The notes under the pieces are model-generated. The model was not told the DNA's origin and ran no database searches. It saw nothing but the letters and a program-made list of their open reading frames with translations. Position numbers and translations under genes: made by a program. A stretch of DNA of 30,277 bases from Chara braunii (Eukaryota; Streptophyta; Charophyceae; Charales; Characeae), in the NCBI GenBank assembly GCA_003427395.1, contig BFEA01000082.1:3628361-3658637 (forward strand), written 5' to 3'. Each line of letters opens with the position of its first letter. Within the stretch, counting starts at the first letter, position 1. Below, piece after piece: positions 18,598 to 28,124 of this stretch.

Positions 18598-19294
18598 GAG
18601 ACACTTTTCTCTAGGGTTGGAAACACACTACATGCCCAGTAAAATGAAGTGACGCAAACCTCCTTTTGATTGGTGTCAGTGACCATTTTTCTCCAGCAGT
18701 TGCTTCTCCGAAGTTGCGACAACATGCAAGCCGCAACTTTGAAAAATTGCTGGGAAACGTATTGGTGATTAAGCAATGGATATCGGTGTATTTGATCTAT
18801 AATAGATATCTGGCGTGTCACTGAGTATGTCTTACTCGTAAATTAACTTTATGGAAAATAGTGTAACATCGAAGATATTATTGATCGCACATAGGTTTTA
18901 GATATATTATATGAATTACATAGTATACAACATATATATACTTTTAAATTTAATGGTATTGTAATTATAGATTATTATTTTACATAGTATTATATTAGAG
19001 AAAACTACGACTCAGTCAGGGTTTGAGTTTAAAAATGCACTTCACAATCAAAATGTCGAATGTATCAGGCTAGGTTTTGAATTTAGCTGGGTCACGTGGG
19101 GGTTTGTTATGTTCAAGGGAACGCCTAAAATGCATTGTCAAACTGTTTTCGTGCTTGGGCCATAGTTACCATATTTATTGATTTGTATTTTAATTACATA
19201 ATATTAGTATATATACAATTGTAATGTTATTTTTGTATATGTTATATATGTATGATTCTCAATAAAATAATTTTAAATTCAACTGATATAGCTA

Positions 19295-19361
19295 GCACAA
19301 AACGTCAATGGATAGAGCTCAAGCACCCCAATGGGGAGGTTGTAGGTTCGATTTTGTCAGC
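19295..19361 (+). other. tRNA-like segment, Arg-like (copy 2)
   Basis: Identical to 10161-10227. Confidence 0.4.
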
Positions 19362-19439
19362 CCTCAACATTCCCCACTCACGATTAATTAGTGCTAGATT
19401 GACACCCACGTACTTGTCCCCCAGTCTAATATAACGCAT

Positions 19440-19653
19440 GAAGTCTACTGTTTGAAAAATAGCAAAACAACTCATAATACCAAGAGCTAATCCAAAATCA
19501 CATACTCGATTCACAAACATTGCTTTAATAGCTGCTTTATTTGCTTGAAGTCGTGTAAACTAAAAATTAATTAACAAATATGATGCGAGACCTACTCCTT
19601 CCCATCCTAAAAAATATTTGAATCAAGTTATCCCCGGTAACTAAAAAAACTTG
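19440..19653 (-). pseudogene. nad5: NUMT: fragment of mitochondrial nad5 (copy 2)
   Basis: Same sequence as 10306-10519, with the same in-frame TAG, T-run frameshift and two Gly substitutions. It stops 41 bases before the hAT terminus at 19695, so the element inserted next to, or at the edge of, the organellar fragment. Confidence 0.9.
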
Positions 19654-19694
19654 AGATAAATAAAATGCGCATATCAAAATTTAAAACTTGTCGA

Positions 19695-20499
19695 CAGGGT
19701 TGCCGGCGTTCGGGACGGGCCGAATGCCCGAACTCGAACACCCGAACGTACGGGACGGGACGAACGCCCGAACCCGAACGCCCGAACGTACGGGACCCCT
19801 TCGAAAGGCGTTCGGCCATTCGGAACGAACGCGGACAAAAAAAAAAAAAAAAAAACGTTTTTTTAAAATTCCAAAAAAAACAAATGTAATGGAGAAAAAA
19901 TAAACTAAACAACATTTGCCTGGGCATTACATCCAAATTTTTTACCCAATTTGGATTAAAAATCAAATACAGAAAATAAACACTATGATAAAAATAAGAA
20001 AAAATAAAAAGAGAATTAAAACGAGTGAGTGTGCCAACACCTTTTCGACACCGCCGTCTTTGCCGATTTTTAATTTTTTTTGGCATTGACAAATGCCCTG
20101 AAAATTAACAGATTTGTAGGTTACATAATCAATAACTCATTAAATATTTTGCAAAAAATAATTAAACTTTTTAGGTACCAAAATAAAATGAAAACAAAAA
20201 GTTAAAAGTGAAAAAAAACAAAATAGTGAATGGGCGAGCACGTTGTGACACCCTCATCTTTGACGATTTTTAATGCTTTTTCTGGCTTAGCAGAATGGCT
20301 TCAAAATTTAAAGGCGTGCAGGTTACATCATAGAGACCTCATAAAATAAAATTCAGAAAAAAAACCTTATTTCTAGACCTCGAAATTGTTTTTGGAGGGG
20401 GCCGAACCTAGAGGTGTTCGGCCCTCGAACGGCACCCCGAACGCCCGAACGTTCGGGGGCCAGCCCAGGGCCCCCCGAACGTTCGGTCAGATAACCCTG
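19695..20499. mobile_element. Non-autonomous hAT-type transposon (805 bp)
   Basis: Terminal inverted repeats CAGGGTT (19695-19701) and AACCCTG (20493-20499) are flanked by the direct repeat CTTGTCGA (19687-19694, 20500-20507), a perfect 8-bp target duplication as made by hAT transposases. Both ends carry clusters of CGAACG/CGTTCGGG motifs, including a 40-bp tandem unit on the left and a 17-bp inverted repeat on the right (20445-20461/20469-20486), as in transposase-binding subterminal repeats. The interior is AT-rich with a diverged unit of about 200 bp (TTTGCCGATTTTTAA at 20059 and TTTGACGATTTTTAA at 20259). No transposase frame. Confidence 0.85.
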
Positions 20500-20507
20500 C
20501 TTGTCGA

Positions 20508-21531
20508 TAAATCTTGAAAAATATTTGGCAAATAAAATAGCTTACTTAAAAAAATTTATATATCAAAATAGATTTAATCCATGAACGAGGTGAAGGGTCG
20601 GATTTTGGACTAATCACAGCAATGAGTATGATCAGTGCTGCTATTGTTAAGGACTTTAGAAAGAACCTGCAATAGGGGTTGTCTCAAGGGTAAATGGTGT
20701 GAAATTGATTGCTTCCTATGTTGATAAACATAAATTATAGTAGGCCTAATTGATAACGAGGTAAAGGGGAACGGATGATGATCTAGTATCTCGGTGATAA
20801 CAACCTACAACAAAAGGACTGAAGAAGTCTACTTCATGACCAAGGTGAGGGACGGATGGTGGTTATAGGCCCAACAATAATAGAGGTTAGGACGCTTCCA
20901 GATAATATACAACCAGCAATAATCAGAATAACAACAATCTAATTATAAGTTGTAACAACGTTATCATAAAGGGGTCCAAGGGGGACGCCCAAAGGTAGAG
21001 GGGGGATGGTGGCCGTTCATTTACCGATAGCGGGCAAACAACAACAGTACATATAGTGAATAAAAATAAAATAAAATACAATCAAAATAATCAATAGTAG
21101 TTGTGCTATGTGACTCCACCCAGGTTACTCAAAGGATGTCATGAGTTAGCCTTTGGCTAGGGGGACTATTAGACTTTGCTTGTAATATATAGGGTACAAC
21201 TCAACTCATGCACCAAAGAGTCTGGGCAATGAGGGACAAAAATTGTCAGGTCTACTTATAGGGTTGTATATTATAATTGTTTATACCTAACGTTCAAAGT
21301 ATCAGTATGACATCATTCGTTCGACCATGCTTCCACCATGGGCTGAGTAGGGGATTCTTGCGTTGCCTGGTGCCTACACTATGGTCTCACCCCGCTACTG
21401 CAGGACGCCAGGGAGCCGAACGATGGTCCTCACACTATAGCAGGACTAAGGAGTAAGAGTTGCGTTGGGAAAAATTATCGTGAAGAAAGAGAGGGTGATG
21501 GTCTTATAAGAGAGAATCAGGAAAAAAAATA
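20508..21531. other. No gene; faint degenerate repeat
   Basis: AT-leaning DNA. The words AACGAGGTGAAGGGTCGGAT (about 20584), AACGAGGTAAAGGGGAACGGAT (20756), CAAGGTGAGGGACGGATGG (20841) and GGTAGAGGGGGGATGGTGG (20993) look like remnants of a spaced repeat; a similar word is at about 25942. No coding frame seen. Confidence 0.4.
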
Positions 21532-21669
21532 ATGGGCTAATCCAATAAAAATAATATGGATACGACCAGGCTTAGAGGCTAGCCTCGTCAGGAAAACAAA
21601 ATGGGTTAATCCAATAAAAATTATATGGATACGACCAGGCTTAGAGTCTAGCCTCATCAGGAAAACAAA
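21532..21669. repeat. 69-bp tandem duplication
   Basis: ATGGG(C/T)TAATCCAATAAAAA... at 21532-21600 is repeated at 21601-21669 with a few substitutions (GAGGCTAGCCTCGTC against GAGTCTAGCCTCATC). A fragment of the unit end (TCAGGAAAA) also precedes the first unit. Confidence 0.93.
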
Positions 21670-22225
21670 AATGAAACGACCATGAGCACAAGCTTAGCAT
21701 TGCACTGCCCATGATTATTCGCGAGATGCATCTTTGATCAGATTCCTGCTAACGCAATATGGAATTTCGCTGACAGGGTTAGCACATCGGGACAGACCTA
21801 GGCAATAGTTGGCACCATGCTTAAAATGGATTACTATGAACATGGCAAGTTCCTGGACCAGGTCCACTTTGGGGTTATAACTTTATACCATCAAACTCAT
21901 GAAACAATTGACAAAGTTGACATGAGGGGAAATAACAAATGAATTTTGATTCACGTCCTTTTTTAAACAGTTAATGGGTCTACCGACTTAAACTACATCA
22001 CACTATACCTATCCTAAATGTTTCTCAACAAATGCATGCGTCATGGTAGGAGTGCGCACTATTATTCACTGGCTTATAACCCATAGAGTGAGATATTTTA
22101 AATTGGACTTATTGCTTAAATGTGGACACGTGTTTTGCTCACATACACAAAGTGAAAGGGGAAAAAAAATGCCACAAATAAAAATAAGGGTGAAAATAAC
22201 AAAATGCAAAAAAAAAACACAAAGG
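21670..22225. other. No feature recognised
   Basis: Mixed AT-rich DNA. A short plus-strand frame at about 21820-21944 (MLKMDYYEHGKFLDQVHFG...) is open for 41 codons, but there is nothing to support it as a gene. Confidence 0.4.
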
Positions 22226-22294
22226 AAGTTGCCTAGCTCAATTGGTTAGGCACACAAATAGCATTTAAGTCGTGGGTTCAATCCCTATTGACCG
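22226..22294 (+). other. tRNA-derived head of SINE-like copy E
   Basis: GCCTAGCTCAATTGGTTAGGC contains a consensus A-box in a D-arm hairpin, and GTGGGTTCAATCCC is a strong B-box/T-arm. The anticodon arm is not paired, so it is not a working tRNA, but it could drive RNA polymerase III transcription. Confidence 0.65.
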
Positions 22295-22454
22295 ACTGAC
22301 GCGTTCTTGAACCAAATCAAATGAGATAATGTTAGGAAAATTTTTAGCCACCACCGCGGCGAGTGAGTTGCCTTTGGTTTATGGGAGACTGTAGGCCTTA
22401 GCACTGCCGATATTTTGGGGTTAAGGGAAAAAGAAAAGGGAGGTACGACTACTA

Positions 22455-22559
22455 CCGTCTTCCCCCGAACACAACGCACCCTGATTATGACTATACCGAA
22501 CCGGAAATATAGCATGTATACATTCATTTTCAGGGTGCGTTATGTTCAGGGGAAGACGG
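22455..22559. mobile_element. 105-bp Stowaway-like MITE inside SINE copy E
   Basis: The arms CCGTCTTCCCC... and ...GGGGAAGACGG form an inverted repeat of about 30 bp (two mismatches; 33 bp counting flanks), with TA on both sides (22453-22454, 22560-22561). Removing the element and one TA leaves a junction that matches copy D at the same place (GCTACTGGCAAAATGATC), which supports a genuine insertion with TA duplication. Confidence 0.85.
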
Positions 22560-22920
22560 TAGCAAAATGATCGTCCTTGTATCAATTGGGCCCCCATTGG
22601 CAGTCTCACCCTAGTTTCAAACTACCGGTATTAGAGCAGGTAGCAACATGCAACTCCTTCACTGAAAGTTAGTTACGCTTGCAAAGATCCTCTGTATAGC
22701 CTTAAAAGTACCGATAGGTCGATAATGAAAGGTGAATTCGGAAGAAGAAAGTAAAAAAGGAAAACAAAAAGCAAAACATTAACGCAAAAAAAAAAAAAAA
22801 AACACTTGAATGATAAGTTGCAGCTATAAATATATTATGCCCACATACATAATCTTTTCTGCTCTCATGGGAAATATTGGAGGCCACAAAAATTAACAAA
22901 AAGTGAAAAGAGTAAATGAA

Positions 22921-22975
22921 AGATAACTTGCAACCCCTTCATTGAAAGGTCGCTATGCCTGCAAGACTGAACTGC
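22921..22975 (+). repeat. SINE-like fragment F
   Basis: AACTTGCAACCCCTTCATTGAAAGGTCGCTATGCCTGCAAG repeats the family segment with CATGCAACCCCTTCATTG and CTTGCAAG words found in copies D and E. Short and isolated. Confidence 0.55.
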
Positions 22976-23059
22976 AAGTATTAGCTAGTGAATAACAGTG
23001 CATCAAACTGCGAAAGCATACTGCAATTACAGTACACAAATTTGTAGATATGTGTTGAG

Positions 23060-24060
23060 CTTCACGAAAATCGACATGGGGGGCAAGAGGGGGTTTAACC
23101 CCTCACCCACACAATTGAACGTAAAAGATGGATCCAAGCTCGAGTCTGCGTTTCAACAGTTGATGGTGCATTGACTGAGGGCATACGCACACTGTAACTG
23201 ACATTTTCCTAAGCATATCTAACTGCGGTTATAACGTCCCCACCCTTAGGGAAGGTAAGTTGTGCCTAAGGTAAGTTGTACCTCGCAGAAACCTGTCCTG
23301 TGATAGGGGACCGCGAGAGGTACGATTGGGGCACCCGGCCAGAGCAACGACGAGGTGACAGCGCGACCACGTCTTTCTCGACGATCCACATGATTGCTTA
23401 CTCGCTGTTTCCAAGTTGTCTCTTGTTTTCTTTGACTCTTGCGTGACATAGCCGGAAGGGTTTCCGCCTTCTTGCGAAAAAGGCGGGAACCTATGAGCTC
23501 GACAACGAAGTTATTGAATATGGTCGCAATCACCAACGTAAATTGGCAAAAAACATTTTAGTATGAATATAGCATCACGTTCAACAAAGTTGACATATAA
23601 GGGGAGTGTAACCCTTCTTCCCCCACAATTGAACTTAGTATAGGGTTTCTCACTTCAATCTCTATTTCACAAGTTTGTGGGTGTAGGAACCGGGGGCATA
23701 ATCACGCTTGGCATGGAAAGTCTTATTATGAATATGCCTATAACGTCAACAAATCTAACCTGGAAGAAGGGGGAGGAGGGGCGGGGAAACTGTCCCCCCT
23801 CCCTGATAATTCAAGTTATTATTGAACATTGGAGATGGATGCGCAATCATGTCTGTATTTCAACAGTTTCATAATTATATCGCCTTGGGCATACACACAC
23901 TAATTACATCCTCCTAAGTGAATTTTACGACAGCTGCGAAGTCGATGTATATGATTGCAATAAGTTTTAGAATTTGACAAAAAAAATCATAATGCAAGTA
24001 TGCTCCAAACTTCGACGAAAAGTTGATGTAGGGAGTAAGACCCCCACAATTGAATATAGT
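23060..24060 (+). repeat. Diverged tandem array, split by element X
   Basis: Four recurring cores with AAAGTTGA(C/T)(A/G)T(A/G) followed by CCCCCACAATTGAA(C/T) lie near 23064, 23580, 23745 and 24015. They are interleaved with T(T/G)TATTTCAACAGTTT... and GGGCATACACACACTAATTACAT-like words (23150-23200, 23660-23700, 23855-23910). Spacing is 165-270 bp once element X (23215-23540) is removed. A related word (TCTGCAATTCAACAGTTTCAGG) is at 30225, at the end of the window. Confidence 0.6.
23215..23540 (+). repeat. Element X, third copy (GC-rich core only)
   Basis: Matches 7640-7960 in the same orientation (AAGTTGTACCTCGCAGAAACCTGTCCTGTGATAGGGGACCGCG-type core, TTTCCAAGTTGTCTCTTG, GCGAAAAAGGCGGGAACC). 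A 15-bp internal duplication (AGGTAAGTTGTGCCT/AGGTAAGTTGTACCT) is specific to this copy. It interrupts the tandem array. Confidence 0.75.
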
Positions 24061-24540
24061 ATACAAATTCGAACTAAGATTTGTACTTTAAAAGTTTATT
24101 GGTCGAACTCGTGTTTGTATAGGCTGTACATTCCAACAACATAAACAATCCATACCGTCCAAAAATGTCTTAACCCCTACGCATCAAACATGCAACAACA
24201 CCCCACCTCGCTCGTCGGGTTGAGCTACTGGATTTGCGCAGTATATCATTCTATTAAAAAGCGATATCTCGAGGTTGTTACCGGACAAGAGTTGGCGGTC
24301 GTCGGTACATGGTTGAGTAACACATGTATTTTTATTTATTTATTTTTTTGTCTCCGAAAGGAAAACATCCTTGATCTATGTCATCATGATGATCAAAATT
24401 CATTAAATTGATTTACCCCCAATCATTCAAAGTGATTTCTTTTTATTCATATAATTTCATCCAGACTTGAACTCACGTATTTTGGCCTCAGCATATCACA
24501 CCCGAAATCGTCGAAGGGAGTGAAACATTCTCAAATCCAA
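24061..24540. other. No gene; isolated B-box on the minus strand
   Basis: AT-rich DNA. On the minus strand GTGAGTTCAAGTCTGG (24463-24478) fits a B-box but no A-box was found at the right distance. Confidence 0.35.
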
Positions 24541-24918
24541 TTTATTAGATAACATTTGAATTCGGGAGCTGCCAGCATTTTAAGTTGGAGAGGAAATTTA
24601 TACTTTCAGACACTGACAGACCCCCCACAGCTCTCTCACAACCCCCCCAAAGTTGAGCCCTAAGGTAACCAATACCACATGATCAATTACCTACAACCCT
24701 AGTCTTCATCCCCACAACGTTTATTCGTCCGTTTATTAGATAACATTTGAATTCGGGAGCTGCCAGCATTTAAAGTTGGAGAGGAAATCTATTCTTTCAG
24801 ACACTCACAGACTCCCCACAGCTCTCTCACAACCCCCCCAAAAGTTGCGCCCTAAGGTAACCAATACCACATGATCAGCCACCTACAACCCTAGTCTTCA
24901 TCCCCACAACATTTATAC
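24541..24918. repeat. 191-bp tandem duplication
   Basis: The unit beginning TTTATTAGATAACATTTGAA at 24541 recurs at 24732. The two copies differ at roughly ten scattered positions; copy 2 lacks the last few bases. It contains AGCTCTCTCACAACCCCCCC and CATCCCCACAAC(G/A)TTTAT. No open frame. Confidence 0.95.
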
Positions 24919-24928
24919 TTTTTTTTTG

Positions 24929-24995
24929 TATCAAACCTCGACCCGAAACATCATGCTCATCAGTGACCATTGTTAACCAACGAAGCTACCATCTT
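24929..24995 (-). other. tRNA-like segment
   Basis: On the minus strand GGTAGCTTCGTTGGTTAAC is a good A-box/D-arm and CGGGTCGAGGTTTG a degenerate B-box 35 bases later. Between them GAGCATGATG could hold a CAT anticodon. Pseudo-tRNA or repeat head. Confidence 0.4.
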
Positions 24996-25116
24996 CATTG
25001 TTTTGAATGGGTGTTACATTGAGCTCAAGTTTGGGACAAGTGTGCAAGCATCCAGACAACCTCATGTGCCAAGTGTGCAAGCAAACCTATCATAGTCTAG
25101 ACCGAATTTGGGTGGT

Positions 25117-25182
25117 CTGCAAGCAATGCCTGTGATAGCTTACCTGCGTCTGCAAGCAATGCCTGTGATAGCTTACCTGCGT
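25117..25182. repeat. Perfect 33-bp tandem duplication
   Basis: The unit starting CTGCAAGCAATGCCTGTGAT and ending TTACCTGCGT is at 25117-25149 and again, without mismatch, at 25150-25182. Confidence 0.96.
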
Positions 25183-25245
25183 CAACCCAAGGGTAGGCAA
25201 GTGACCGTGCATCATGTAAACGCCTGCCAGTGTCTTTGTACAGAG

Positions 25246-25318
25246 GTGCAAAGTTTTGAACCCGCAACCTTAGACCACAATGCGCATTCACAACCGTAAC
25301 CACTAAGCCACATGGTTG
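25246..25318 (-). other. tRNA-like segment, His-like
   Basis: On the minus strand TGTGGCTTAGTGGTTACGG is a strong A-box, CATTGTGGTC resembles the tRNA-His(GTG) anticodon loop, and GCGGGTTCAAAAC is a good B-box. Anticodon and acceptor stems are decayed. This is one of the better tRNA-like matches in the window but is still probably a pseudogene or SINE head. Confidence 0.45.
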
Positions 25319-25570
25319 GACACTATCCCTACTGGAGGGTTGGGGCCCTGTGGTAGTGGATGTCTTAGGGATCCTCTGGGTTGACGTAGACTTGGGATAG
25401 GCCCTGCTGGAGGATATTGTTGGGGAACCTGCATTAGAGGCTGTCTTAGGGGGGTGAAGGTTGGTCTGTGGAGAATATTGTCAGACTAGAATACCCTAAA
25501 GTGACTCCCGTTAATGATAGAGGTTAACGGAGTGGATGGTAACTGTGAACCCGCTAAGGACGTAAACGGG
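25319..25570. other. No feature recognised
   Basis: G/T-rich DNA with weak internal repetition (GGATCCTCTGG, GGAGGATATTGTTGGGG, GGAGAATATTGTC). No gene seen. Confidence 0.35.
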
Positions 25571-25905
25571 AGGGTTGTGTAGCATCGTGCTCGTGTTCGG
25601 TAACCGAACTCGAACGTGCGCGACCGAACCCGAACGTGCATGACCGAACGCAAACGAGCGCCAAAACCCTCCGAACGCAACTATTAAAAAAAAAAAAAAA
25701 GCCTTTATGTACTGTACAATAATAATGCAAACAATTTTCGCTTGGGAGGTAACCAAACTCGAGTTAAAAAATAAGATTTTTGATTTTTTTAATCATTAAA
25801 AATATATGTTTAATTGAACAAATTTGGGAGGCGTTCGACCGAACACCCGAACGTGTTCGAATGTTCGAAAAAGCTATGAATATGTTCGTTCTGCTACACA
25901 ACTCT
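25571..25905. mobile_element. Second CGAACG-rich TIR element (hAT-like, 335 bp)
   Basis: GTTGTGTAGCA (25574-25584) and TGCTACACAAC (25892-25902) are perfect 11-bp terminal inverted repeats. Just inside both ends are clusters of CGAACG-type motifs (25600-25680, 25836-25870), as in the element at 19695-20499; the middle is AT-rich with A15. I could not find an 8-bp target duplication, so the assignment rests on the subterminal motifs. Confidence 0.55.
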
Positions 25906-26619
25906 GAGGGATGCTAATATAATGCCTATACATCTAGTTGATGGCAGAGGTATGGGGAGCGGAAGGTGGCCATATACGTATTGAGGATGGAAACTAGAAA
26001 TACTCTAGTTGCAAATAACCTCCATCAATTTTTAACACCTGAAGGATATTTCTAAAATTGGATTTTTGTTTTATCTTTCATTCCTTGATGGAAACTTTAT
26101 TTTGTAGTTTCCCATCTCCCCTTTATTTTTCAAACTTAGCATAAGGGCTTGCAAAGTTGTAGCCAAAACCATTAGTTTTATCCTCTGGATTGCAATATTT
26201 ACTTCTTAGTTATCTTGAATTAAACTTTAAAAGGTTCATTCAGCAATTTGAGAGAATTACTTAAACTTCTTTTACTTTCTAAACATTTTATTTTTGTCAT
26301 GTATAGCATGTGATTATTCGTTATTCTATAATGATAATTCCTGATTCATTTCTTTGCTCTGTTAGTCTTTTACATATTTCTCGAGTCTTTCACTTTTCAT
26401 TTGAATCACGTTTTTTTCTAATCTTTGTTTCTTGCCTCAACTTTCGATATTTTATGAACAAGAAGCGATCATTGTTTAGTTTTTTGCTTACAAAAGGTCC
26501 ACCATGTTGGTTTTATTGTACGAGGACAATCTTGCACGCTTTCAAGGTGCCAGGATGAGTAATGAATGCCCCCGGTATCTCAAATGACCTCAAAAAACCT
26601 CAAATGTTCTCAATGATCC
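25906..26619. other. AT-rich DNA, no gene
   Basis: AT-rich, unpatterned. The 82-codon plus-strand frame at 26310-26558 is Phe/Ser/Leu-rich and unsupported. Confidence 0.45.
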
Positions 26620-26700
26620 GTATAATTCGTTATGGGACGCTGGGCCCAATTCCCAGCACTTGCTGCTCCCCACGAATAGAGTGGACCATTTGCTCAAAAA
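26620..26700 (-). repeat. Dispersed repeat R4, copy 1
   Basis: On the minus strand CCACTCTATTCGTGGGGAGC, GTGCTGGGAATTGGGCCCAG and TCCCATAACGAATTAT align with 29519-29590. In both copies an A/T-rich tract precedes the conserved part. Confidence 0.6.
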
Positions 26701-27673
26701 AATAAATAAAAGGATGAGTAACTAAGCTACCAGAGTGGCCCAGGGTCACTTGCCCGGCCGGGCCAAAAAAAACTAAAAAAATTGCTTGTAGAATTTATTT
26801 TTTATTCTAAATTTGGTGAAGAATTTTGATGTGACCCTGAGCAAAATGTTGTTCAGTTTATTTTTCTGCATAACATAGTTTGTTTTCGGATTTTTTTTTT
26901 TTTTTTTTGCGCTGGGACCTTCCCTGTTCCTTGCACGGGCTGGCCACCCGGGACCCGGGCGCCCGGCTGGTAGCCTACATGAGTAACAATTTGACTCCAT
27001 AGGATCATTTCCATCTTAGCAAACCTCCCATGGTGATATTGCTGCTTCGCCTTCCTCACAAGGAACTGGTTCTCTATTTTTCTTGAAACCGTCAGCCCCT
27101 TGTTTTATTGTTCTTCTTCAATAACGTACCAACAAGTATAATAACAAAGGATCCAACTGGAGTAATCAAGATCGTGGTAAGCAGGTGAAATTCGCTGCCT
27201 TGCTGCGAGAGATGGCTAGCATTGATTGAGACATTGACCATTAGACGGAGATAAAGGAGACAAGGATGCGAGAATAACAATTTGCATTTAATGCTAATGA
27301 CCGGAGAAGAAAAATTGTAGGGGAGAGAACAAAAAAAATTCATGTAAGGTGACACTCCTTAAGTTCACTACTTGACAATTGGCCACTAGGTAGAAGGATA
27401 ATAAATCGGATTGCGGTCTAAACAAAGAGATGGTGTTTTGAAAAAATAAATAAATGGTGATACTAGAAAATGAGGCCAAGAAGCATTATTGGGAGGCTCC
27501 GAACTCCTACCTGACACCGTCTAGCAGAATATTCAAATTTAAGGCGTCGTTGGTAGCCTCAATGTTGTTGTTTTTTCTCACAAACCTAAACAATGTTTGG
27601 AGGATCTAAGAGGCGCACTTAGCCATATTCCAACAAATGCTAGGCATGATTGAAGGATTGAAGGCGACACGAA
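26701..27673. other. No gene; GC islands and a weak TIR pair
   Basis: GCTACCAG (26726-26733) and CTGGTAGC (26967-26974) are inverted, and ATGAGTAAC occurs outside both (26714-26722, 26979-26987) at unequal distances. Between them lie GCCCGGCCGGGC (26752-26763), T18 (26891-26908) and ACCCGGGACCCGGGCGCCCGG. From 27000 to 27673 I recognise nothing. Confidence 0.35.
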
Positions 27674-28124
27674 TTGACTCAGTCAACCCTCGAACCCCTC
27701 GGCGACACCATTCCCCATCTGCACTTCGCAATATCCATGAACCTCCTCCGCTTCTTCCTCCGGTCTCCTGGCCATGACCGCCATCCACTTAGGGTTGTGT
27801 CACCCCCTACAGCTCCTCCTCCTCCCCCTCCTCCTTTCCCGGCTGAAGCTGCTCGTAAACGTCCTCCATCTACCCTTGTCAGTTGCAGGCCTTCACTTAA
27901 TCTGCTACCTCCCCCTTCCCCTCCCACTCCTCATGACAGTGTATACCCACCCAGGCCACTCACCCTCGAACACTGTCCATTACTAGCCCTCTTGTTCGCA
28001 ACTCCACATCAGTATGGCCAACTGCCAATAAGAGGAACCACACCTTTGTCATCGAGTCGACCTACCAGTCCTCGTCTTGAGGTACTTGGGTTTTGTGGCA
28101 GGATATGGATGTTAGGTTTCTAGT

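Larger units (their letters stand above)
17350..20064 (+). repeat. 2,715-bp near-identical block, copy 2
   Basis: Counterpart of 8216-10930 at a constant offset of 9,134. Here the block has normal flanks: the upstream GC-rich segment is intact and the hAT element runs on to its right terminus at 20499. I take this copy as the genuine locus. Confidence 0.95.
22226..22880 (+). mobile_element. SINE-like repeat copy E with tRNA-like head
   Basis: The head at 22226-22294 is followed by body words shared with copies A and D (GTAGGCCTTAGCACTGC, GCAAAATGATCGTCCTTG, AGCAACATGCAACTCCTTCA, CTCTGTATAGCCTTAAAAG), then an A-rich tract ending in A18 (22785-22802) and the distal GCCCACATACATAATC piece. A 105-bp MITE interrupts the body. 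This is the most complete copy in the window. Confidence 0.75.

Noticed and set aside
23060-25182. CRISPR array
   Set aside because: Units are diverged or simply duplicated, without constant repeats and unique spacers, in eukaryotic-type DNA.
26714-26987. Transposon with GCTACCAG/CTGGTAGC ends and ATGAGTAAC target duplication
   Set aside because: The direct repeats are separated from the inverted repeats by 3 and 4 bases, so they do not form a proper insertion signature.
27674-28123. 149-codon proline-rich plus-strand frame as a complete gene
   Set aside because: Proline and serine runs come from C/T-rich DNA. It could be part of the adjacent coding relic but is not convincing alone.
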